Made by a program: the position numbers and the translations under genes | Source of the DNA: an uncultured Chloroflexota bacterium | GTDB taxonomy: Bacteria > Chloroflexota > Anaerolineae > Aggregatilineales > Phototrophicaceae | DNA length: 51,629 nucleotides | Assembly: GCA_937974245.1 (NCBI GenBank) | Contig: CALJKV010000031.1 | Location: 1 to 51,629, forward strand | Direction of reading: 5' to 3' | Shown here: piece by piece, positions 22,538 through 31,969 of the stretch | How the letters are laid out: the number at the start of each line of letters is the position of its first letter | Numbering within the stretch: the first letter of the stretch is position 1 | Notes under the pieces: generated by a model | Databases searched by the model: none | The model's input: only the letters and a program-made list of their open reading frames with translations | What the model was told of the DNA's origin: nothing

Positions 22538-24646
22538 ATGGCAAAAAAGGCTGAAAAACAGCAGTTTGAACTGAGTAGGGTGCGGAATATCGGCATCATT
22601 GCCCATATTGATGCCGGTAAGACGACGACTACCGAGCGCGTGCTGTACTACACCGGCATGATTCATCGCGTGGGTGAAGTACACGAAGGCGCTGCAACCA
22701 CCGACTACATGGAACAGGAACGTGAACGCGGCATCACCATTACGGCGGCGGCGGTCACGGCGGCGTGGCGAGACCACCAGGTCAACATCATTGACACCCC
22801 CGGCCACGTAGATTTCACGGCGGAAGTGCAGCGCAGTCTGCGCGTGCTGGATGGTGGTGTGGTCGTCTTTGACGCGGTAGCCGGTGTTGAGCCGCAGTCG
22901 GAAACGGTGTGGCGGCAGGCGAACGAGTATAAGGTGCCCCGCATTTGCTTTGTCAACAAGATGGATCGTGTTGGCGCGGATTTTCATCGCTGCGTCGAAA
23001 TGATTATTGAACGGGTGAACGGCAATCCCGTCCCCATTCAGATCCCCTTCGGCGAAGGTGCTGAGTTCAACGGCATCATTGACCTGGTGAAGATGGAACT
23101 GGTGACTTACGGGAATGACGAAGGTACTGACATCAAACGGGGACCTATCCCGGATGATTACCAGGAAATCGCAGCAGCGGCCCGTTCCGAAATGGTCGAG
23201 AAGATTGTCGAAAACGACGACTATCTCACCGAGAAGTACCTGATGGAAGAGGAAGTCACCACCGAAGAACTGGTTGGCGCCCTGCGTGCCGCGACCATTT
23301 CCGGGAAGGTGCAGCCGGTGTTGTGTGGTTCAGCCCTCAAGAACAAGGGCGTCCAGATGATGCTCGACTGGGTGGTTGACCTGCTGCCCTCTCCGCTGGA
23401 TGTCCCGCCGGTTGACGGCATTCATCCCAAGACGGAAGCCCCGGTTGTGCGCGAGGCCTCCGACCAGCAGCCGGTATCGGCACTGGTGTTCAAGATCATC
23501 ACCGATCCGTATGTGGGACGGCTGGCGTTCTTCCGCGTATATTCCGGCGTCGTCCATACCGGTACCACCCTGCTCAATTCGAGCAAGGGTGAACGCGAGC
23601 GCATCGGGCGGATTGTCCGTATGTTCGCTGACCGTCGTGAGGATGTTGAAGAAGTTCATGCCGGTGACATCGCGGCGATCCTGGGTCTGAAGGAAACCTT
23701 CACCGGGGATACGCTGTGTGACCCTAATAACCCGATTGCGCTGGAGCAGATCGCGTTCCCTGAGCCGGTCATTGAAGTCGCAATTGAACCGGATAGCAAG
23801 GCCGACCAGGATAAAATGGGTATCGCCCTGCGCCGCCTGGCGGAAGAAGACCCGACCTTCAAGGTTGAAGTGGATGACAAACTCGGCCAGACCAAGATCA
23901 AGGGCATGGGCGAGCTGCATCTCGAAGTGCTGGTTGACCGGATGATGCGCGAGTTCGGTGTACAGGCGACTGTGGGCCGTCCGCGTGTGGCATACCGCGA
24001 AACGATCACCCGCAGTACCCGTATTGATACGACTTTCAAGCGGCAGACGGGTGGCTCCGGCCAGTATGCCCGTGTCGTGGTCGAGTTTGAACCGATGAGC
24101 GATGAGGAAAGACTCGAAACCAAAGGCGACCTGCTGTTTAAGGATGGTACTAAGGGCGGCTCTGTTCCCAAGGAGTTTATCAACCCGACTCGCAACGGCA
24201 TTAACGAAGCGATGGCGGGCGGGGTGTTGGCGGGCTACCCGGTGGTTGCCATCAAAGCGACCCTGGTGGATGGCGCGTCTCACGAAGTTGACTCAAGCGA
24301 AATTGCATTCAAGATCGCGGGTTCCATGTGTCTGAAAGAAGGCGTTCAGAAGGCTGGCCCCGTGTTGCTAGAGCCGACCATGAAAGTTGAAGTCGTGGTG
24401 CCGGAAGATTACACTGGCACGGTGGTTGGCGACTTGTCCGCTCGGCGCGGCATTATTTTGGGCATGGAACCACGCGGCACCGGAACCTCGTCTATCCGGG
24501 CAAACGTGCCGCTGGGTGAAATGTTTGGGTATGCAACCAACCTGCGTAATATGACGCAGGGACGGGGCAGCTTCACGATGGAATTTGAGAAGTATGCTAC
24601 CGCGCCGTCCAGCATTGCCGATGAGGTAATCAAGGGCGGGCGTTAG
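22538..24646 (+). CDS. fusA: Elongation factor G
   Basis: A 702-residue translocation GTPase. G1 is AHIDAGKTTTTER (about 20-32), G2 lies in RGITITAAAV, G3 is DTPGHVDF and G4 is NKMDR. Domains II-V follow with the expected GELHLEVLVDRM and the C-terminal RGSFTMEFEKYA. Full length for bacterial EF-G, with no sign of a duplicate or the shortened EF-G2 form. Confidence 0.97.
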   Translation: MAKKAEKQQFELSRVRNIGIIAHIDAGKTTTTERVLYYTGMIHRVGEVHEGAATTDYMEQERERGITITAAAVTAAWRDHQVNIIDTPGHVDFTAEVQRSLRVLDGGVVVFDAVAGVEPQSETVWRQANEYKVPRICFVNKMDRVGADFHRCVEMIIERVNGNPVPIQIPFGEGAEFNGIIDLVKMELVTYGNDEGTDIKRGPIPDDYQEIAAAARSEMVEKIVENDDYLTEKYLMEEEVTTEELVGALRAATISGKVQPVLCGSALKNKGVQMMLDWVVDLLPSPLDVPPVDGIHPKTEAPVVREASDQQPVSALVFKIITDPYVGRLAFFRVYSGVVHTGTTLLNSSKGERERIGRIVRMFADRREDVEEVHAGDIAAILGLKETFTGDTLCDPNNPIALEQIAFPEPVIEVAIEPDSKADQDKMGIALRRLAEEDPTFKVEVDDKLGQTKIKGMGELHLEVLVDRMMREFGVQATVGRPRVAYRETITRSTRIDTTFKRQTGGSGQYARVVVEFEPMSDEERLETKGDLLFKDGTKGGSVPKEFINPTRNGINEAMAGGVLAGYPVVAIKATLVDGASHEVDSSEIAFKIAGSMCLKEGVQKAGPVLLEPTMKVEVVVPEDYTGTVVGDLSARRGIILGMEPRGTGTSSIRANVPLGEMFGYATNLRNMTQGRGSFTMEFEKYATAPSSIADEVIKGGR

Positions 24647-24726
24647 TCACCCGACCGGGTGGGCTTCGCTGCCTGCCCGTTGTCGCCAATAATTGTCAGG
24701 GAAGTACAGAAGAGGATTGACGATCA

Positions 24727-25920
24727 ATGACCAAATTTGAACGTAATAAGCCCCATGTCAATATCGGCACCATCGGTCACGTGGATCATGGCAAGACGAC
24801 ACTGACAGCGGCCATCACCAAAGTGCTGGGCATGAAGGGTAAAGCGCATCGGATGAAGTATGATGATATTGATAACGCGCCGGAAGAAAAAGCGCGTGGT
24901 ATCACGATCAATATCCGTCACGTTGAATATGAAACCGACGCCCGCCACTATGCCCACGTAGACTGCCCAGGCCACCGTGACTATATCAAGAATATGATCA
25001 CCGGTGCGGCCCAGATGGATGGCGCGATCCTGGTTGTGAGCGCCCCCGATGGCCCGATGCCGCAGACCCGTGAACACGTGCTGCTGGCGAAACAGGTGGA
25101 AGTACCGGCCATGGTGGTCTATCTGAACAAGATTGACCAGATGGATGACGAAGAACTGTTGGAACTGGTCGAGCTGGAACTTTCCGAACTGCTGGAAAGC
25201 TATGAATTCGCCGCTGACACCCCTATCGTGCGTGGTTCGGCCCTGATCGCCAACGAATCGGAAAGCACCGACCCGAACGCGCCGGAATACGAATCGATCC
25301 TCAAGTTGATGGATGTTGTTGACTCCTGGATCCCGACCCCGGTTCGTGAAGTGGACAAGCCCTTCATGATGGCGATCGAAGATGTCTTCTCGATCAAGGG
25401 ACGTGGTACGGTTGTGACGGGTCGTGTTGAACGTGGCGCCCTGAAGAAGGGCGAGGAAATCGAAATCATCGGTCTGCGTGATGAAGTCGTCAAGACTGTC
25501 GTGACCGGTATCGAAATGTTCCACAAAGAACTGGACGCCGCCGAAGCCGGTGACAACGCTGGTATTCTGCTGCGCGGTGTGACCCGTGAAGGTGTGGAGC
25601 GTGGGATGGTGCTGGCGAAGCCCAAGAGCATTACCCCCCACAAGCGGTTCATGAGCGAAGTGTACGTGCTGCGTAAGGACGAGGGTGGCCGCCACAAGGC
25701 GTTCTTCCCCGGCTACCGCCCGCAGTTCTACATCCGCACGATGGATGTGACCGGGACGATCACCCTGCCGGAAGGCGTGGAAATGGTCATGCCGGGCGAC
25801 AACGTGAACCTGCTCGTCGAACTGATTACGCCGGTGGCGTTGGAAAAAGGCTCGAAGTTTGCTATCCGCGAAGGTGGTTTGACCGTCGGCGCGGGTGTCA
25901 TCACCGAGATTCTCGAATAG
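24727..25920 (+). CDS. tuf: Elongation factor Tu
   Basis: A 397-residue GTPase that delivers aminoacyl-tRNA. G1 is GHVDHGKTTLT (about 18-28), G2 is in ARGITIN, G3 is DCPGHRDY and G4 is NKID. The effector-adjacent stretch reads INIRHVEYET where most EF-Tu have INTAHVEYET. Domains II and III are complete, with GGRHKAFFPGYRPQFYIRTMDVTG. AGAGGA precedes the start. The gap to fusA (80 bases) contains a small CACCCG/CGGGTG hairpin. Confidence 0.97.
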   Translation: MTKFERNKPHVNIGTIGHVDHGKTTLTAAITKVLGMKGKAHRMKYDDIDNAPEEKARGITINIRHVEYETDARHYAHVDCPGHRDYIKNMITGAAQMDGAILVVSAPDGPMPQTREHVLLAKQVEVPAMVVYLNKIDQMDDEELLELVELELSELLESYEFAADTPIVRGSALIANESESTDPNAPEYESILKLMDVVDSWIPTPVREVDKPFMMAIEDVFSIKGRGTVVTGRVERGALKKGEEIEIIGLRDEVVKTVVTGIEMFHKELDAAEAGDNAGILLRGVTREGVERGMVLAKPKSITPHKRFMSEVYVLRKDEGGRHKAFFPGYRPQFYIRTMDVTGTITLPEGVEMVMPGDNVNLLVELITPVALEKGSKFAIREGGLTVGAGVITEILE

Positions 25921-25954
25921 AACGCCAGGCCAATGAGCGTCGGCTGCTAAGGTG

Positions 25955-25975
25955 GGGCGGGTTTTTTACCCGCCC
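25955..25975. terminator. Hairpin after tuf, palindrome-family-like
   Basis: GGGCGGGT / ACCCGCCC pairs perfectly around five Ts, between tuf and rpsJ. No T tract follows, and the flank (AAGGTG before) resembles the dispersed palindromes, so it may be a repeat copy acting as a partial terminator or an mRNA stabiliser between the str and S10 parts. Confidence 0.4.
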
Positions 25976-26026
25976 TTACCTTCAATCCCACTCCTGGGGC
26001 CGGCCAGTGCCAAAGAGGACATGACT

Positions 26027-26332
26027 ATGGTTAGGAACAAAATTCGTATCTGGCTGAAGGCGTATGACCATCGCGTACTCGATCAATCGGTACTGCGGAT
26101 TGTGGAAACGGCAGAACGCACCGGGGCGCAGGTTGTTGGCCCGGTTCCCCTGCCCACCCGCATTGAACGGTTTACGGTGCGCCGGTCTCCGTTTATTGAT
26201 AAGGACTCCCAGGAACATTTTGAGATTCGTACTCACAAGCGCCTGATTGATGTCCTGGACCCGGACGCTAAAACCATTGACGCGCTGATGCGCTTAAATT
26301 TGCCAGCGGGCGTTGATATTGTCGTGAAGTAG
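26027..26332 (+). CDS. rpsJ: 30S ribosomal protein S10
   Basis: A 101-residue S10 (also NusE in transcription antitermination). The sequence MVRNKIRIWLKAYDHRVLDQS through THKRLIDVLDPDAKTIDALMRLNLPAGVDIVVK is typical. I chose ATG 26027, seven bases after AGAGGAC; an ATG two codons earlier overlaps the ribosome binding site too closely. First gene of the S10 block. Confidence 0.96.
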   Translation: MVRNKIRIWLKAYDHRVLDQSVLRIVETAERTGAQVVGPVPLPTRIERFTVRRSPFIDKDSQEHFEIRTHKRLIDVLDPDAKTIDALMRLNLPAGVDIVVK

Positions 26333-26443
26333 CGGCGTATGCGGGTACTCCGCCGGGGTATTCGCCAATGCGCCTGACCAATTAATGAGGGAGTGCGTTA
26401 GATGCACTGGCTGCCGGTGCAGCATCTCTCTGGAGGCGAAATT

Positions 26444-27088
26444 ATGAAGGGCATCATCGGCAAAAAAGTGGGCATGACCCAGATTTTTGACAGTAACGGG
26501 AACGTCATCCCGGTGACCGTCATCCAGGCCGGCCCGTGTTATGTGACACAGGTGCGGACTGCGGAACGGGATGGCTATGTGGCGGTGCAATTGGGCTTTG
26601 GGGAAACCAAGGCACAGCGCCTGACCAAAGGCCAGCTCGGACACCTGCACCGGAACAACCTGCCCGCTTTGCGTTACCTGCGTGAATTCCGCGTGCGGGA
26701 TGGCGAGCTGGACGTGGCAGAAGGGCAGGAAATTAAAGTAGATGTATTCGCCACCGGCGAACGTGTGGATGTGATCGGTACGAGTAAAGGGCGGGGTTTC
26801 GCCGGGACGATCAAACGGCATGGCTTCAACCGCCAGCCGAAAACACACGGTCAGTCAGACCGTGAACGCGCCCCCGGTTCAGTCGGCCAGAATTCGTTCC
26901 CTGGTCGTACCCTCAAGGGGCTGCGTATGAGTGGTCACATGGGGAGTGATCGGGTCACTACTGAGAATCTGGAAGTGGTGGTGATTGACGCAGAGCGTGA
27001 TCTTCTGGCCGTGAGAGGATCCATTCCTGGCGCGAACGGCGGTATCGTCCTGATTAAACCGGCGCGTCCGCGTCGTCGCGGCAAGTAG
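26444..27088 (+). CDS. rplC: 50S ribosomal protein L3
   Basis: A 214-residue L3, an early-assembly protein near the peptidyl transferase centre. It begins MKGIIGKKVGMTQIFDSNG and carries the GTSKGRGFAGTIKRHGFNRQPKTHG loop that enters the ribosome core. The start follows GGAGG by seven bases. The frame is open upstream to 26402, but without a ribosome binding site. Confidence 0.97.
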   Translation: MKGIIGKKVGMTQIFDSNGNVIPVTVIQAGPCYVTQVRTAERDGYVAVQLGFGETKAQRLTKGQLGHLHRNNLPALRYLREFRVRDGELDVAEGQEIKVDVFATGERVDVIGTSKGRGFAGTIKRHGFNRQPKTHGQSDRERAPGSVGQNSFPGRTLKGLRMSGHMGSDRVTTENLEVVVIDAERDLLAVRGSIPGANGGIVLIKPARPRRRGK

Positions 27089-27119
27089 CGCCCCGGCGAG
27101 GCGAGAGGAGTAAGTTTCG

Positions 27120-27752
27120 ATGGAAGTCTCAGTGAAGGATATGACCGGTAAGCAGGTGAAAACTGTTGACCTGCCCGCCGATATTTTTGAAGTCGAAGTG
27201 AATGTCGGCCTGATGCACCAGGCCTATGTGCGCCAGATGGCGAATGCCCGTCTGGGGACGGCTAAGGTTAAGCGGCGCGGGGAAGTCAGCCGGACTTCCG
27301 CCAAGTGGTATCGTCAGAAGGGTACAGGCCGCGCCCGGCACGGTTCGCGCGATGCGACCCAGTTTGTCGGTGGTGGCCGCCCCAAAGGGCCGCGCCCGCA
27401 CTCGCACGACCTGCAGATGCCCAAGAAGATGCGCCGTCAGGCCATCCGCTGTGCCTTGAGCGCCCTGCTGCGTGATGAGCAGGTGGTGGTGGTGGACTCG
27501 TTCCAGTTGGACATGCCTAACACCCGCCAGATGCGCCAGACGCTGGATGCGGTGGTCGGTGCAGGGAACTCGGCGCTGGTGCTGCTGGCCGAGCGTAATG
27601 AACCGGTTGAACGCAGTATCATGAACCTGGATGATGCCCGTTACCTGCGTGCCAGCTACCTGAATATCCGTGACCTGCTGCAATATGACCGGGTCGTGAT
27701 CCCGTTGGATGCGCTGGATGTTATCAGCGGCATCTGGGGCAAGGAGAAGTAA
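27120..27752 (+). CDS. rplD: 50S ribosomal protein L4
   Basis: A 210-residue L4, lining the exit tunnel. The long loop KWYRQKGTGRARHGSRDATQFVGGGRPKGPRPHSHDL (about 60-97) is the tunnel extension. GAGGAGTAAG precedes the ATG. It ends two bases before rplW begins, implying tight coupling. Confidence 0.97.
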   Translation: MEVSVKDMTGKQVKTVDLPADIFEVEVNVGLMHQAYVRQMANARLGTAKVKRRGEVSRTSAKWYRQKGTGRARHGSRDATQFVGGGRPKGPRPHSHDLQMPKKMRRQAIRCALSALLRDEQVVVVDSFQLDMPNTRQMRQTLDAVVGAGNSALVLLAERNEPVERSIMNLDDARYLRASYLNIRDLLQYDRVVIPLDALDVISGIWGKEK

Positions 27753-27754
27753 TC

Positions 27755-28051
27755 ATGGCTGAACTGCACCTGTATGATATGCTGGTACGCCCGGTTGTCA
27801 GTGAAAAGTCGAATGTCCAGGCGGAAGACCTGAACCAGTACGTATTTGAAGTCGCGTCGAATGCCAACAAGATTCAGATCAAGGAAGCGGTGGAGACGAT
27901 CTTTGATGTCACCGTGACCAATGTGAATACGATGGTGATGCCCGCCAAACGCGGGAAACGCGGGCGCAACTGGTATGTGCGCACTAAACAGTGGAAGAAG
28001 GCCGTTGTAACACTGGCCGACGGCGACTCGATTGAGTTGTATAACCTGTAG
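27755..28051 (+). CDS. rplW: 50S ribosomal protein L23
   Basis: A 98-residue L23 at the tunnel exit, where SRP and trigger factor dock. It has the RPVVSEKS motif near the start and the NTMVMPAKRGKRGRNWYVRTKQWKKAVVTL extension. Length is normal. Confidence 0.96.
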   Translation: MAELHLYDMLVRPVVSEKSNVQAEDLNQYVFEVASNANKIQIKEAVETIFDVTVTNVNTMVMPAKRGKRGRNWYVRTKQWKKAVVTLADGDSIELYNL

Positions 28052-28065
28052 GTGGGGTAAAGATT

Positions 28066-28899
28066 ATGCCGGTAAAAGTTTATAAGCCCACCTCGGCAGG
28101 CCGCCGGGGGATGACGGGCCACAGTTTCGATGAAATCACCAGATCGCGGCCAGAACGGTCTTTGACCGAACCGCTGCGTCGCCGGGGTGGCCGCAACAAT
28201 TCGGGGCGGATCACCGTGCGTCACCGGGGTGGCGGTCATAAGCGGCGCTATCGGATTATTGACTTTAAGCGCAATAAGTTCGATTGCACGGCGACGGTTG
28301 CCTCGATTGAGTATGACCCGAACCGCTCGGCGCGGATTGCCTTGCTGGAATATGAAGACGGCGAGAAGCGCTATATTGTCGCCCCACTCGGCTTAAAAGT
28401 GGGCGATACCATTGGCAACGGCGAGAAGGCTGAATTCCGCACGGGGAACGCGATGGAAATCCGCGATATCCCGGTGGGTACGCAAATTCATAACATTGAA
28501 TTTGAGCCGGGGCGGGGTGGTAAGATCGCCCGCGCCGCCGGGGTGTCGGCCCAGCTGCTGGCGAAAGAAGGGGCGTATGCCCAGGTACGTATGCCCAGCG
28601 GTGAGATGCGCTTAGTTAATGACCGCTGCATGGCAACCATCGGCCAGGTCGGGAACACCGATCATGGCAACGTGAAGCTGGGTAAAGCCGGACGCAGACG
28701 CTGGATGGGCTGGCGACCTTCAGTACGCGGTATCGCGATGGACCCCGGCAGCCACCCGCATGGTGGTGGTGAGGGGCGCTCCCCGATCGGTATGGCGGCG
28801 CCCAAGACCCCCTGGGGCAAGCCGGCCCTGGGCAAACGCACCCGCGCCAATCGTCGCACCGACCGTTTTATTGTCCGGCGGCGTGGTAAGAAGCGTTAA
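28066..28899 (+). CDS. rplB: 50S ribosomal protein L2
   Basis: A 277-residue L2, needed for subunit association and peptidyl transfer. The C-terminal motif SVRGIAMDPGSHPHGGGEGRSP contains the conserved functional His. The N-terminus MPVKVYKPTSAGRRGMT is typical. GGTGGGG-type sequence precedes the start. Confidence 0.97.
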   Translation: MPVKVYKPTSAGRRGMTGHSFDEITRSRPERSLTEPLRRRGGRNNSGRITVRHRGGGHKRRYRIIDFKRNKFDCTATVASIEYDPNRSARIALLEYEDGEKRYIVAPLGLKVGDTIGNGEKAEFRTGNAMEIRDIPVGTQIHNIEFEPGRGGKIARAAGVSAQLLAKEGAYAQVRMPSGEMRLVNDRCMATIGQVGNTDHGNVKLGKAGRRRWMGWRPSVRGIAMDPGSHPHGGGEGRSPIGMAAPKTPWGKPALGKRTRANRRTDRFIVRRRGKKR

Positions 28900-28935
28900 T
28901 AACCACACGGGCTGTAGTGAGCTGAGGAAGAAGTT

Positions 28936-29205
28936 ATGTCGCGTTCATTGAAGAAGGGGCCGTTCATTAGCCCCAAGCTCCTCAAAAAAGTTGAGAAGCT
29001 GAATCAGGAAAGCAAGAAAGTGGTGATCCGTACCTGGAGCCGCGCCAGCACGATCTTCCCGCAGATGGTGGGTCATACCATCGCGGTGCATGATGGGCGC
29101 CGGCATGTCCCGATCTATATCACCGAAAACATGGTCGGTCACAAGCTGGGTGAGTTCGCGCCGACCCGTACTTATCGCGGCCACATGGTCGAGAAGAAGC
29201 GATAA
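28936..29205 (+). CDS. rpsS: 30S ribosomal protein S19
   Basis: An 89-residue S19 of the small-subunit head, contacting S13. MSRSLKKGPFI at the start and GHKLGEFAPTRTYRGH near the end are family signatures. GAGGAAGAAG lies just upstream. Confidence 0.96.
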   Translation: MSRSLKKGPFISPKLLKKVEKLNQESKKVVIRTWSRASTIFPQMVGHTIAVHDGRRHVPIYITENMVGHKLGEFAPTRTYRGHMVEKKR

Positions 29206-29215
29206 GGAGAGAGCA

Positions 29216-29557
29216 ATGGAAATCAAGGCGAAAACCACCTTTTTGTCCATATCGCCACAGAAACTGCGGCTGGTGTGTGACCAGGTGCGCGGGATGGGGG
29301 CGCAGCAAGCGCTCACAGTGTTGAAGTTTATGCCACAGAAGGGCGCCGACCTGGTTCACAAGACCCTGACTTCGGCAGTCGCCAACGCGGAAAATAACTT
29401 CGACTTAAATGGCGACAATTTATACGTGGCGCGTATTTTTGCAGATGAAGGCCCACGCTTGAAGCGCATGAAGGCCGGGGCACGCGGGCGTTATAAGCCG
29501 CGGGTCCGCCGTACTTCCCACGTCACCATCGTTCTGTCAGAGCGGGAGGAGGCATAA
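29216..29557 (+). CDS. rplV: 50S ribosomal protein L22
   Basis: A 113-residue L22. Its beta-hairpin (MKAGARGRYKPRVRRTSHVTIVL) reaches the tunnel constriction. The start has AAGGAGAG upstream. A longer open frame from 29090 overlaps rpsS and is rejected. It abuts rpsC directly. Confidence 0.96.
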   Translation: MEIKAKTTFLSISPQKLRLVCDQVRGMGAQQALTVLKFMPQKGADLVHKTLTSAVANAENNFDLNGDNLYVARIFADEGPRLKRMKAGARGRYKPRVRRTSHVTIVLSEREEA

Positions 29558-30232
29558 ATGGGCCGTAAAGTACATCCCATCGGGTTCCGTTTGAAGATCA
29601 ACCGGGATTGGGACGCCCGCTGGTACGCTGAAGGCGTGCGTTACACCGAACTGCTGCACGAAGACTTCACCATTCGCCGCTATATCAGGAAAGAAGGGGC
29701 GCGTGCCGGGGTCTCCCGCATCGAAATCGAACGGTATCCCAACCAGATTCTCGTCAATATTCACACTGCCCGTCCGGGTATTCTGATCGGACGTAAGGGT
29801 GAAGCCGTCAAGGAACTGCGTACCGGGTTGGAAAAGCTGACGGATAAGAAAGTCAAAGTGGAAGTCACCGAGATTGACAAACCCGACCTGGATGCGACGC
29901 TGGTGGCCGTCAATATTGCGGACCAGCTCGTCCGCCGTATCGGTCACAGCCGCGCCATCAAACGCGCGATCGGCCAGGCCATGCGCCAGGGCGGTCTCGG
30001 GATAAAGATCGAAGTCAGCGGGCGTCTGGCGGGTGCGGATATGGCCCGCCGGGAATGGCAGAGCGAAGGCCGCATCCCCCGTAATACCCTGCGTGCCCAG
30101 ATTGATTATGGCACGGCTGAGGCGCTCACCACCTTTGGGCGCATTGGCATCAAGGTGTGGATTTACAAGGGTGAGGTTTTGCAAGAACAACAGAAGTCCG
30201 AGCCGAAACAGGATGTCTACGTCAGCCCGTAG
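29558..30232 (+). CDS. rpsC: 30S ribosomal protein S3
   Basis: A 224-residue S3 at the mRNA entry pore. The KH domain (RPGILIGRKGEAVKELRTGLEKL, about 69-91) and the C-terminal GRLAGADMARREW...GRIPRNTLRAQIDYG helicase-implicated part are intact. It starts on the base after the rplV stop codon. Confidence 0.97.
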   Translation: MGRKVHPIGFRLKINRDWDARWYAEGVRYTELLHEDFTIRRYIRKEGARAGVSRIEIERYPNQILVNIHTARPGILIGRKGEAVKELRTGLEKLTDKKVKVEVTEIDKPDLDATLVAVNIADQLVRRIGHSRAIKRAIGQAMRQGGLGIKIEVSGRLAGADMARREWQSEGRIPRNTLRAQIDYGTAEALTTFGRIGIKVWIYKGEVLQEQQKSEPKQDVYVSP

Positions 30233-30256
30233 CGGCCCGGCGCGAGGAACGTAACT

Positions 30257-30697
30257 ATGTTGATGCCAAAGCGAATGAAGTACCGCAAGCAAATGCGTGG
30301 CCGGATGAAGGGTAAGGCGACTCGCGGTAATGTCGTCTCCTTCGGGGAATATGGCCTCCAGGCGCTGGAGCCGGTGTGGCTCACTGCCCGCCAGATCGAA
30401 GCGGCCCGGCGCACGATGGTGCGCTATACCCGCCGGCGCGGCAAGGTCTGGATCCGGATCTTCCCAGATAAGCCGGTTACGCAAAAAGCCGCTGAAACCC
30501 GTATGGGCAGCGGTAAAGGGTCGGTTGAGTTTTATGTCGCGGTGATTAAGCCGGGACGAGTGTTGTTCGAGATGGGCGGTATTCCTGAAGAAGACGCCCG
30601 CGAGGCGCTGCGGTTGGCAGGCTTTAAGCTGCCCTGCAAAACCAAGTTCGTGAAGCGCTACGACCCGATTTCCGGGCAGGAGATCAGCCAATCATGA
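30257..30697 (+). CDS. rplP: 50S ribosomal protein L16
   Basis: A 146-residue L16 near the A site. It begins MLMPKRMKYRKQMRGRMKGKATRG and has WIRIFPDKPVTQKAAETRMGSGKG. GAGGAAC lies six bases before the ATG. Its stop overlaps the rpmC start (ATGA). Confidence 0.97.
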   Translation: MLMPKRMKYRKQMRGRMKGKATRGNVVSFGEYGLQALEPVWLTARQIEAARRTMVRYTRRRGKVWIRIFPDKPVTQKAAETRMGSGKGSVEFYVAVIKPGRVLFEMGGIPEEDAREALRLAGFKLPCKTKFVKRYDPISGQEISQS

Positions 30698-30921
30698 ACG
30701 CCAAAGACATTCGTAAAATGACCGACGAAGAAATTCTGGATGCCATTGAAGACCGTAAAGAGGCGATGTTTAACTTCCGCTTCCAGGAAGCATCCGGGCA
30801 GTTAGAAGACACCAATATGCCGCGCCGGACGCGGCGCGAGATCGCGCAGTTCAAAACCGTCCTGCGCGAGCGGGAACTGGCGGCGGCGCTGCTGCGTCAG
30901 GAGGGCGGCGATAATGGCTAA
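30694..30921 (+). CDS. rpmC: 50S ribosomal protein L29
   Basis: A 75-residue L29 at the tunnel exit. The pattern MNAKDIRKMTDEEI..LRFQ-like FNFRFQEASGQLEDTNMPRRTRREIAQFKTVLRER is typical. It overlaps rplP by four bases and rpsQ by eight. Confidence 0.95.
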   Translation: MNAKDIRKMTDEEILDAIEDRKEAMFNFRFQEASGQLEDTNMPRRTRREIAQFKTVLRERELAAALLRQEGGDNG

Positions 30922-31240
30922 TACTCGGCGGCGGCTGGTTGGCCGCGTAGTCAGTGACAAAATGGATAAAACTGTCGTCGTGGCAATTGAACGACGGAAG
31001 GCCCACCGGGTTTACAAGAAAGTGGTCCGCTCCACCAAGAAGGTTATGGCGCACGATGAATCGAACGCCATTGAAGTAGGTTCGGTGGTGCAGATCGTGG
31101 AAAGTATGCCCATGAGCAAGAACAAGCGTTGGGTGGTTGAAAAGGTGCTGGAAAGTGCCGCTGGGCGCGTCTTAACCCCGGTTGCCGGTGTCGTCACGGA
31201 AGATGACGATGCTGATGCGGCTGAGGAGGTGGAGTCATGA
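30914..31240 (+). CDS. rpsQ: 30S ribosomal protein S17
   Basis: A 108-residue S17. The core (RRLVGRVVSDKMDKTVVVAIERRKAHRVYKKVVRSTKKVMAHDE) is normal. The protein is some 20 residues longer than usual, through a C-terminal tail rich in Asp and Glu (TEDDDADAAEEVES). It overlaps both neighbours by a few bases. Confidence 0.95.
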   Translation: MANTRRRLVGRVVSDKMDKTVVVAIERRKAHRVYKKVVRSTKKVMAHDESNAIEVGSVVQIVESMPMSKNKRWVVEKVLESAAGRVLTPVAGVVTEDDDADAAEEVES

Positions 31241-31608
31241 TCCAGACTGAGTCTCGCCTGGTCGTGGCCGATAACACCGGGGCGCGTGAACTGCTCGTCA
31301 TCCGTGTGTTAGGCGGTTCACGACGGAAGTATGGGCGTGTCGGAGATATTGTGGTCGCTGCCGTTAAATCAGCGACCAGTGATGGCAACGTCAAAAAGAG
31401 TGATGTGGTCAAGGCGGTCATCGTCCGCACGGCGAAGGAATACCGGCGCAGCGATGGCTCGTATATCAAGTTTGATGATAACGCGGCGGTGCTGTTGGCC
31501 GACGACCTGACCAATCCGCGTGGCACCCGCGTTTTTGGCCCGGTGGCCCGTGAACTGCGCGACAAGGGATTTCTCAAGATCGTATCGCTCGCGCCGGAAA
31601 CGTTGTAG
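31237..31608 (+). CDS. rplN: 50S ribosomal protein L14
   Basis: A 123-residue L14 at the subunit interface. MIQTESRLVVADNTGARELLVIRVLGGSRRKYGRVGDIVVAAVK is the family signature. The gene overlaps rpsQ by four bases (ATGA). Confidence 0.97.
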   Translation: MIQTESRLVVADNTGARELLVIRVLGGSRRKYGRVGDIVVAAVKSATSDGNVKKSDVVKAVIVRTAKEYRRSDGSYIKFDDNAAVLLADDLTNPRGTRVFGPVARELRDKGFLKIVSLAPETL

Positions 31609-31624
31609 GTTTGGGAGTAGGCAA

Positions 31625-31948
31625 ATGCAACGGATAAAGAAGGGCGACACGGTTGAAGTGATCGCCGGAAAAGACATCGGGGATCGCGGTGAAGTGATCC
31701 AGGTGCTGATGAAGCAGGGGCGGGTCGTGGTGAGCGGCGTGAACCTGGGCAAGAAGCATGAAAAAGCACGCCAGGCGGGCAACCGCCAGATCCCGGCCCA
31801 GATTCTCGAATTCAATGCGCCGCTGGATGCATCGAATGTGATGCTGGTCTGCCCGAAGTGCGATAAGCGCACCCGGATCGGCTATCGTCAAAAGAGTAAC
31901 GGCCACAGGACGCGCTTCTGCAAGAAGTGCAATGCCGATATTGATTAG
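31625..31948 (+). CDS. rplX: 50S ribosomal protein L24
   Basis: A 107-residue L24, an assembly initiator. The KOW motif is at the start (KKGDTVEVIAGKDIGDRGEVIQVL). Two CxxC pairs near the C-terminus (VCPKC and FCKKC) could bind zinc, as in many bacterial L24. The start at 31625 is chosen over a longer frame overlapping rplN. Confidence 0.96.
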   Translation: MQRIKKGDTVEVIAGKDIGDRGEVIQVLMKQGRVVVSGVNLGKKHEKARQAGNRQIPAQILEFNAPLDASNVMLVCPKCDKRTRIGYRQKSNGHRTRFCKKCNADID

Positions 31949-31969
31949 ACCGGAGCGAGGTAACGTATC